A DNA stretch of 13,896 bases from Ruminiclostridium sp. GTDB lineage: Bacteria; Bacillota_A; Clostridia; Oscillospirales; Ruminococcaceae. Under the pieces are notes generated by a model. That model searched no databases and had not been told where the DNA came from. It saw only the letters and a program-made list of their open reading frames with translations. Made by a program: the position numbers and the translations under genes. The DNA lies in the NCBI GenBank assembly GCA_017550775.1, contig JAFZOA010000126.1, forward strand, positions 1 to 13,896, written 5' to 3'. Shown here one piece after another: positions 7,275 to 12,546 of this stretch (the stretch's first letter is position 1; each line of letters begins with the position of its first letter).

Positions 7275-8294
7275 ATGAGTGCAATAGATATAGGAATAGA
7301 TCTCGGTACCGCCAACACCATAATCACGATAGGCGGGAAGGGAATTGTCATAAACGAACCGAGCGTGGTAGCCTACGACAAGAAGAAAAAACAAGTGCTC
7401 GCGGTAGGTGAGGAAGCCTACAGAATGCTCGGAAGAACACCCGAGTACATCGTTGCGGTAAAGCCTCTCGCGGACGGGGTCATCTCCGACAACGTCATGG
7501 CGGAGGCTATGATCTCGGAGTTCATACGCAAGGTAAGCGGGAGTATGCTGCTCAAACCGCGCATAATCATCTGTGTACCTTCCTCCGTCACCGACGTTGA
7601 GACCCGTGCGGTGGTGGAAGCTGCCCTTTCGGCAGGCGCGAGGAAGGTGTACATCATCGAGGAGCCGATAGCAGCGCTTCTCGGTGCGGGAATAGACATC
7701 TCGAAGCCCAACGGCTACATGGTGGTGGATATCGGCGGCGGTACGGCGGATGTGGCTGTGGTGTCATTCAACGGCATTGTCAAATCGGAATCTATCAAGG
7801 TCGCCGGGAACAAGTTTGACGAGGCGATAGTTCGCTATGTTACGCAGAAGTATAAGCTGCTTATCGGCGAAAAGACCGCCGAGGAGATAAAGAAGAAGAT
7901 CACCAACGTATTCAACCCTACAGGAGAAAAGAAAATGCAGGTCAAGGGAAGACACCTTCTGAAAGGTCTTCCCGTGACAATGGAGATATCCGATCTTGAC
8001 GCGGCGGAAGCCGTAGCTGAGAATGTAATGGTGATAATAGACGGCATCAAGGCTGTACTTGAGGTCACACCGCCGGAGCTTATCGGCGACATACACGAGA
8101 ACGGTATCATACTGACAGGCGGCGGCGCGCTGATTGGAGGGCTTCCGGAAGCGATAACCCAGGAGACCCGCGTGAAATGCTATGTGGCGGATAACCCGCT
8201 CGAATGTGTGGCAAGAGGTGTTGCGGCGGCGTTCGCGCTGTCCGAGGATCTGCTTGACGGCTTCGAGAAGATATCATTGTACAGATACAAATAA
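7275..8294 (+). CDS. mreB: MreB-family bacterial actin (MreB/Mbl paralogue)
   Basis: An ATP-binding actin homologue that forms membrane-bound filaments guiding lateral cell-wall synthesis in rods. Its 339 residues equal the family length. Actin-fold motifs: phosphate-1 GIDLGTANT (7-15), GKGIVINEPS, AVGEEAYRMLGRTP, connect/catalytic region IIEEPIAALLGAG (E130), phosphate-2 VVDIGGGTADV (D152), GEKTAEEIKKKI, and the adenosine motif ILTGGGALIGGL (279-290). Some positions diverge from the commonest MreB form, for example TNVFN where IGSAYP-like residues are usual. GGAGG lies 6 bases before ATG 7275. It is the last gene of the operon, 17 bases after cca. No mreC or mreD follows, so it is a stand-alone copy. 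Mbl or MreBH-like identity is possible and cannot be settled here. Confidence 0.93.
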   Translation: MSAIDIGIDLGTANTIITIGGKGIVINEPSVVAYDKKKKQVLAVGEEAYRMLGRTPEYIVAVKPLADGVISDNVMAEAMISEFIRKVSGSMLLKPRIIICVPSSVTDVETRAVVEAALSAGARKVYIIEEPIAALLGAGIDISKPNGYMVVDIGGGTADVAVVSFNGIVKSESIKVAGNKFDEAIVRYVTQKYKLLIGEKTAEEIKKKITNVFNPTGEKKMQVKGRHLLKGLPVTMEISDLDAAEAVAENVMVIIDGIKAVLEVTPPELIGDIHENGIILTGGGALIGGLPEAITQETRVKCYVADNPLECVARGVAAAFALSEDLLDGFEKISLYRYK

Positions 8295-8297
8295 AGA

Positions 8298-8330
8298 CAG
8301 ACTCTCTCCTGACAGGAGAGAGTCTGTTTT
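8298..8330. terminator. Bidirectional terminator between mreB and the convergent CBS gene
   Basis: A perfect 12-base-pair stem (CAGACTCTCTCC at 8298-8309 with GGAGAGAGTCTG at 8315-8326), loop TGACA, followed on the + strand by TTTTATT and on the - strand by TCTTTATTTG. It lies 3 bases after the mreB stop. The stop codon of the convergent gene (TTA at 8329-8331 on the + strand) falls within its T-tract, so one element serves both operons. Confidence 0.92.
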
Positions 8331-9243
8331 ATTCATTGCTGTTCCTGAACGCGATCAGACGGTCTATACAGTTGTCCGTCACCGATAGAATTACAAATCG
8401 AATGTCTTTGTAATCAACGTGCGGCTTCTTGTCGGAGTCCTCGGGAAGATCCTCCGGAACATATTCAAGAAGGCTTATCACGAATCCCGATATCGTATCG
8501 AAATCGTGATCCTCCGGCAGCGAGTACCCGAACAGCTCCAGAACGTCGTCCGGGTCGGCTTCACCGCTTATCTCGTACTTGTCGGTGCCGATCTTGCGTA
8601 TCTCGGCGCTCTCGGTATCATACTCATCCTGAATGTTGCCCATAACGGACTCGATTATGTCTTCGAGCGTAACAATTCCCGCGGTGCCGCCGTACTCGTC
8701 AACCACCACCGCCATACCTGTCTTTGCTCCGGTCATGGTCTTGAACGCGTCGCTGCAGGTGCAGCTTTCCGGGACGTACACCGTCTCACGGATAAAATCT
8801 TCAAGCCTGAACTCGTCAAGGTGTTCGCTTCCGATCAGGCAGAGCAGGTCTTTGACTATGATAACACCGACGATCTTGTCTATGCTCTTCTCGTAGACGG
8901 GTAGCCGCGAAAACCCCATTTCAAGCGCAATGTAGATTATGTCATCAAGCGACGCGCCTTTCTCGACGGCGGTTATGTTCACGCGGTGGGTCATCACGTC
9001 TTCAACGCTCAGGTCGTCGTACTCGAATACGTTGCTTATGAGCTCGGCTGAGTTGTCCTCGATAGCGCCGCTCTCTGTGCCGGATTCCACCATTGACATG
9101 ATATCGTCCTCGGTAACGTCCTCTCCGTAGTTCTCACCTACCGCTTTTTTGAGAATGAATGTGAGCCCCTTGTTCAGCATTATCAGCGGAAACAGCAGTA
9201 TCTCCGCAGGTTTCGGCTTTCGTTTATGACCGTCAGTTTCCAT
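8329..9243 (-). CDS. CorC/HlyC-family CBS-domain protein lacking the DUF21 membrane domain
   Basis: Members are linked to Mg2+/Co2+ efflux or its regulation. The protein has 304 residues. A short hydrophobic stretch at about 13-36 resembles the very end of a DUF21 transmembrane domain. Then come two CBS domains (about 84-140, beginning VEDVMTHRVNI, and about 147-203, with VVVDEYGGTAGIVTLEDIIE) and a C-terminal CorC_HlyC domain (about 215-300, with YEISGEADPDDVLELFG and FDTISGFV). Full hemolysin-like transporters are about 420 residues with DUF21 in front. This one is closer in size to CorC of E. coli. An AGGAAAGGA ribosome binding site precedes ATG 9243. TatD lies upstream with a 52-base gap, so no DUF21 piece is nearby. 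Confidence 0.9.
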   Translation of the reverse strand: METDGHKRKPKPAEILLFPLIMLNKGLTFILKKAVGENYGEDVTEDDIMSMVESGTESGAIEDNSAELISNVFEYDDLSVEDVMTHRVNITAVEKGASLDDIIYIALEMGFSRLPVYEKSIDKIVGVIIVKDLLCLIGSEHLDEFRLEDFIRETVYVPESCTCSDAFKTMTGAKTGMAVVVDEYGGTAGIVTLEDIIESVMGNIQDEYDTESAEIRKIGTDKYEISGEADPDDVLELFGYSLPEDHDFDTISGFVISLLEYVPEDLPEDSDKKPHVDYKDIRFVILSVTDNCIDRLIAFRNSNE

Positions 9244-9295
9244 ATAACGTCCTTTCCTGTTCTTATCATTTGTATTTACGAGCCGGGGTAGGGGA

Positions 9296-10063
9296 TCAGT
9301 GCCTGTCGAAGCGGAAGAACCGCTCGGCGTTCCTGTTGCAGGCTTCCACCGCTTCCTCGGTGGTTATCCCCTTTATCTCGGCAAGCTTCTGTGCGGTAAA
9401 GATGAGGTTGCCGCTGTCATTGCGCTCTCCGCGGTGCGGAACGGGTGTCATGTACGGACAGTCCGTTTCGAGCATTATCCTGTCGAGCGGGATATAAGCG
9501 CACGCCTCCGCAGCTTTCTTAGCGTTTTTGAAGGTCAGCAGTCCCGTGAAGCTTATCATCATTCCGAACGAGAGTATCTCCCTCGCGGTCTCTATGCTTC
9601 CGGAGAAGCAGTGCATGACTCCGTCCGGTCTGTACTCCCTCAGTATGTCGAGTATTTCCCCGGTGCAGTCCCGCGAGTGTACGCAAACGGGTAAATCAAG
9701 CTCCCGCGCGAGTTCAAGCTGCTCCCGGAAAAAGCGTATCTGGCGGTCACGGTCGAACCCTTCCCAGTGGAAATCCAGACCGATCTCGCCTATTGCGCAG
9801 ACCTTGCGGTGAGCAGCGAGTTTTTTAAGCTCGGCGAGGTATCCGTCGCTCTCGTCGGCACAGTTCTCCGGGTGAACTCCGACAGCGGCGTACATATTGT
9901 CGTACCGCTCGGCGAGCGCAATGCTCGTTCTGCTCTTTCCTATGTCACAGCCGAGGGTGACGATCTTTTCACAGCTCTCCGCGAAAAGCCTGTCCAGAAG
10001 CTCGTATCTGTCGCTGTCGAACGCCTCGTCGTCGTAGTGTGAATGTGTGTCGGTTATCTTCAT
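9296..10063 (-). CDS. tatD: TatD-family metal-dependent hydrolase
   Basis: A TIM-barrel metallohydrolase of the TatD DNase family; members act as metal-dependent 3'-5' exonucleases or related hydrolases in the cytoplasm. It has 255 residues, the standard length. Metal ligands are in place: DTHSH (H7, H9), GEIGLDFHW (E93), VHSRD (H129), MHCFSGS (H151) and ETDCPYMTPVPHRGERND (D201). Its ATG overlaps the stop of the upstream LacI gene (ATGA), so translation is likely coupled to the regulator. The function of this pairing is not evident. TatD more often sits beside metG or rsmA/ksgA. Confidence 0.94.
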   Translation of the reverse strand: MKITDTHSHYDDEAFDSDRYELLDRLFAESCEKIVTLGCDIGKSRTSIALAERYDNMYAAVGVHPENCADESDGYLAELKKLAAHRKVCAIGEIGLDFHWEGFDRDRQIRFFREQLELARELDLPVCVHSRDCTGEILDILREYRPDGVMHCFSGSIETAREILSFGMMISFTGLLTFKNAKKAAEACAYIPLDRIMLETDCPYMTPVPHRGERNDSGNLIFTAQKLAEIKGITTEEAVEACNRNAERFFRFDRH

Positions 10064-11073
10064 CTCAGTTTCTTCACGCTGTCCCTTTCGATAAGATTGC
10101 CCGTGACGAGCACACGTCCGCAGCGGTAGTTCTTGTCCTGTATCTTTCTGATTATCATATCCACCGCGTGATTGGACATCTCGTAGCTGTTCACGTCAAT
10201 GGTCGTTATTCTCGGGTTGGAGATCGTGGAGTAGATGTGGTTGTCGTAGCCAACGACGGAAATGTCCTCCGGGATACGAAGCCCCCGTGAGCGGAGCTGA
10301 TTTATGAGGATATACGCTGCTTCGTCGCAGTTACACACAAATGCTGTCGGAAGCTCGTTTGGGAGCGCATATTCGCGGAATCCCACGCCGTCGGACTTTC
10401 TGTCCTCGATCACCCAGTTCTGGTTTAGGCGTATGCGGTTCTCGATGTGCGCCTTGTAGTAGCCTAAGTATCTGTCCTGAATGCTCGAAGTCGAGGCGAT
10501 AGAGCCGATAAAGCCTATCTTGCGGTGTCCGAGGGAGATCAGGTGGTTGGTGATGATGTATGAGCCGAAGAAGTTGTCGGCTATCACGGTATCTATGTCA
10601 TTGCGGGAGCTGTAGAAGTCGAGGAACACCGTAGGAACGCCGAGAGACATGAGCGCGTTGACGTAGCTGTTGGAGAACTGTCCGAGCACGATAACGCCGT
10701 CAACTTTCCTGTCGGACACGGATTTTGGCATTTCGCAGGTAGTCTCGTCGTCCTCGGAAACAACGTCGAGTATGCCGTAGTAGCTCTGCTTCTGGAGCAG
10801 CTCGACAATGTAGCGGTAAACGACCCAGTAGAACGCGCTCGCGTCGGAGATGAAATGCCGTGCGACGATAACGCTTATGCTGTAGGTAAGGTTCTCCTTC
10901 GGTGACTTGGATGCCCCGCTGAACTGATACCCCATTTCCTCCGCCTTCTGCTTGATGCGTTCGCGAAGTTCGTTACCGACGCCGTCTTTGTCTCCGAGAG
11001 CCTTTGAGACTGTGACGGTGCTGACTCCGATCTCCTTCGCTATATCGCTCATGGTAACGGTCTTTTTAATCAT
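10060..11073 (-). CDS. LacI/GalR-family transcriptional regulator (leftward)
   Basis: A DNA-binding repressor or activator that responds to a small ligand, usually a sugar. It has 337 residues. The N-terminal LacI helix-turn-helix is complete at about 7-52 (TMSDIAKEIGVSTVTVSKAL, then EMGYQ). A hinge and a periplasmic-binding-protein-like core follow (DGVIVLGQF, ISLGHRKIGFIG, AFVCNCDEAAYILINQL, ISVVGYDN, PRITTIDVN, LVTGNLIERDSV). AAAGGAGC lies a few bases before ATG 11073. It heads an operon with tatD and the CBS gene. The 29-base palindrome in its leader suggests autorepression. The effector is unknown. Confidence 0.93.
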   Translation of the reverse strand: MIKKTVTMSDIAKEIGVSTVTVSKALGDKDGVGNELRERIKQKAEEMGYQFSGASKSPKENLTYSISVIVARHFISDASAFYWVVYRYIVELLQKQSYYGILDVVSEDDETTCEMPKSVSDRKVDGVIVLGQFSNSYVNALMSLGVPTVFLDFYSSRNDIDTVIADNFFGSYIITNHLISLGHRKIGFIGSIASTSSIQDRYLGYYKAHIENRIRLNQNWVIEDRKSDGVGFREYALPNELPTAFVCNCDEAAYILINQLRSRGLRIPEDISVVGYDNHIYSTISNPRITTIDVNSYEMSNHAVDMIIRKIQDKNYRCGRVLVTGNLIERDSVKKLR

Positions 11074-11115
11074 GCCGATGCTCCTTTGCTTTAGGCTTTT
11101 TATCCGGAATTAATG

Positions 11116-11144
11116 GTTAATACCGATCTCAGATCGTTATTAAC
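11116..11144. promoter_or_regulatory. 29-base near-perfect palindrome, probable LacI-type operator
   Basis: Two 14-base arms (GTTAATACCGATCT at 11116-11129 and AGATCGTTATTAAC at 11131-11144) are inverted copies around the single base C11130, with one mismatched pair (11123/11137). The element starts about 11 bases downstream of the -10 box of the leftward promoter, at the predicted start of transcription. This is where a repressor would block the regulator's own operon. It is not followed by a T-tract, so it does not look like a terminator. Confidence 0.65.
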
Positions 11145-11154
11145 ATATACTTTA

Positions 11155-11183
11155 ATTTTAAGTTAAAATACAGATTTTGTAAA
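11155..11183 (-). promoter_or_regulatory. Promoter for the lacI-tatD-CBS operon
   Basis: Read on the - strand: -35 TTTACA (11183-11178), a 17-base spacer, and -10 TAAAAT (11160-11155). Transcription would start near 11148, at the edge of the palindrome, with a leader of about 75 bases. Confidence 0.6.
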
Positions 11184-11192
11184 TTAACTTAT

Positions 11193-11222
11193 TGCACAAT
11201 TTTTTACTGTAGATTTTGTGCA
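11193..11222. repeat. Inverted repeat TGCACAA/TTGTGCA in the divergent region
   Basis: TGCACAA (11193-11199) and TTGTGCA (11216-11222) form 7-base arms 16 bases apart. TTGTGCA recurs at 11294-11300 and the core TGTGCA at 11364-11369. The copies flank both promoters and could be regulator half-sites, but the motif is short and the region is AT-rich. Confidence 0.35.
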
Positions 11223-11297
11223 GCTTTACCTACCGAGTGAAATGCAATTCTCCGTTATTTTATTGTAAAAAAATGGGTCTGCAAATTTGTTAATTGT

Positions 11298-11314
11298 GCA
11301 TATTGATAATATGC
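11298..11314. promoter_or_regulatory. 17-base palindrome over the -35 box of the rightward promoter, possible operator
   Basis: GCATATT (11298-11304) and AATATGC (11308-11314) are perfect inverted copies separated by GAT. The element covers the -35 box (11303-11308) of the rightward lacI promoter, so a protein bound here would exclude RNA polymerase. Confidence 0.5.
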
Positions 11315-11332
11315 GATTCCTTGTGTTATAAT
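11303..11332 (+). promoter_or_regulatory. Promoter for the rightward lacI-GH95 operon
   Basis: -35 TTGATA (11303-11308), an 18-base spacer, and a perfect -10 TATAAT (11327-11332) followed by AAAAAA. The predicted start near 11339 leaves a leader of about 185 bases before the TTG start at 11525. Confidence 0.7.
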
Positions 11333-11422
11333 AAAAAAGTGTAATACTACGATAATGTAATCGTGTGCATAGCTTATTACTTTGGCAACTAAATATTGTT
11401 AAAACCGGTAATTCAAATAGCC

Positions 11423-11457
11423 GTTCTTTCTCCCCGCCTTCTGAGGGAAGAAAGAAC
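11423..11457 (+). other. Strong hairpin in the leader of the rightward lacI gene
   Basis: GTTCTTTCT (11423-11431) pairs with AGAAAGAAC (11449-11457). The stem is extended by CCC/GGG across one bulged A, about 12 pairs in all, with a loop of about 10 bases. No T-run follows, so it is not a simple terminator. It sits about 70 bases before the start codon and could affect mRNA stability or leader folding. No known riboswitch is recognised. Confidence 0.55.
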
Positions 11458-11511
11458 AGAACTACCATTATTAAATTGCCGGAGTAATAATACTTCATTA
11501 TCATGTTATGT

Positions 11512-11516
11512 GGAGG
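11512..11516 (+). promoter_or_regulatory. ribosome binding site that decides the second lacI start
   Basis: GGAGG lies 8 bases before TTG 11525. That start places the LacI helix-turn-helix at residues 4-25, as is normal for the family. Reading from farther upstream in the same frame (TTG 11396) would add 43 residues with no family match and no ribosome binding site. Confidence 0.8.
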
Positions 11517-11524
11517 ACAAAGAT

Positions 11525-12520
11525 TTGAGCGTAACGATAAAAGATGTTGCAAAAGCGGCTAATGTGTCGGTAGCGACAGTTTCGCGTGTACTTAATAAAA
11601 AGACCAATGTTTCTGACGAAGCCGTTGAAGCGGTCAATGAAGCCGTCAAAAAGCTCGGCTACAGTCCCAACTTCCTCGGACGTGACCTGCGCAAGAGCGA
11701 GACCCGGCGTATCCTCGCCATAATCGCATCCACTGAGCAGAGTTTCTATTCCGAGGTGATCCGCGGAATGGAGGAAGCCGCGTTCGCGAAGGGCTACGAC
11801 GTGCTGATAGCCACGACCCGCGACGATCCGGAGCATGAGATGCACCTTCTCGGTATGCTGTTCTCCCGATCGGTTGACGGAGCTGTGCTGCTGGGACCGA
11901 AGCTCGATGCGGAAACGATCTCAGAGCTCGGCGAGAGCCACCATATCGCGATGTGCCTTGAACGGCTCGAAAACTGCAACGTGCTTACTGTGACCATAGA
12001 CAACATCAAAGCGGGGCGTGATGCGGTGAACTACCTGATAAACAAGGGTCGCCGCCGTATCGGACTCATCACCACGAAGCAGCGCAGTCAGTCCTCCATT
12101 GACCGCGAGATTGGTTACAGACAGGCTCTTGAAGCAAGCGGCATACCATACGACGAGAGCTTGGTCTACTACGGCACCTACGAGGCGGAGTCCGGAACAA
12201 AAGGCTGCGCGGCGCTGATGTCGCTTGAGAACCCGCCCGACGCGATATTCTCGATCTCTGACATGATCGCGATAGGCGCTATGAACTACGCACTTTCCAA
12301 CGGTATCAACATCGGAAAGGACGTTATGTTCTTCGGCTTCGACGATATCCAGTATTCGCATATCTTCGTCCCGCATCTTTCCACCGTGAGCCAGCCGTGC
12401 TTCATGCAGGGAAAGCTCGTGGTAGAGAAGCTTATTGAGAACATGAAGTCAGACGAGCCCGACAAGTCGCTGTATATGCTCCCGCACAGCCTTATCCTGC
12501 GCGAGACTACTGGCGACTGA
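11525..12520 (+). CDS. LacI/GalR-family transcriptional regulator (rightward), likely controls the GH95 gene
   Basis: 331 residues from the TTG start. The N-terminus SVTIKDVAKAANVSVATVSR is a textbook LacI helix-turn-helix, followed by the hinge VKKLGYSPNFLGRDLRKS and the sugar-binding core (SEVIRGMEEAAFAKGYDVLI, DGAVLLGP, RRRIGLITT, PPDAIFSISDMIAIGAM, VMFFGFDDIQYSHIFVP, SLILRETTGD). Its position 26 bases before the GH95 gene on the same strand suggests that it senses a product of that enzyme's substrate and controls the operon, including itself through the palindrome at 11298-11314. It differs from the leftward LacI in hinge and core, so the two are not a recent duplication. The upstream leader is unusually long. 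Confidence 0.93.
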   Translation: MSVTIKDVAKAANVSVATVSRVLNKKTNVSDEAVEAVNEAVKKLGYSPNFLGRDLRKSETRRILAIIASTEQSFYSEVIRGMEEAAFAKGYDVLIATTRDDPEHEMHLLGMLFSRSVDGAVLLGPKLDAETISELGESHHIAMCLERLENCNVLTVTIDNIKAGRDAVNYLINKGRRRIGLITTKQRSQSSIDREIGYRQALEASGIPYDESLVYYGTYEAESGTKGCAALMSLENPPDAIFSISDMIAIGAMNYALSNGINIGKDVMFFGFDDIQYSHIFVPHLSTVSQPCFMQGKLVVEKLIENMKSDEPDKSLYMLPHSLILRETTGD

Positions 12521-12546
12521 GTTACTGAGTATAGACCGGAGAATAT

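Noticed and set aside
5956..7284. A 442-codon open frame on the - strand opposite cca
   Set aside because: Cca on the + strand has complete family motifs; the opposite frame reads as low-meaning sequence and is a shadow of codon bias.
8419..8904. A 161-codon + strand frame opposite the CBS gene
   Set aside because: The - strand frame has two CBS domains and a CorC_HlyC domain; the + frame is a shadow with no motif.
11193..11369. TGTGCA copies as a CRISPR-like or iteron array
   Set aside because: There are only four short copies at irregular spacing and in mixed orientation; at best they are regulator half-sites.
11423..11457. Leader hairpin as an intrinsic terminator
   Set aside because: No T-run follows on either strand; it is kept only as a structured element.
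11396..11524. A 43-residue N-terminal extension of the rightward LacI
   Set aside because: It has no ribosome binding site and no family similarity; the GGAGG at 11512-11516 fits TTG 11525, which places the helix-turn-helix at the normal position.
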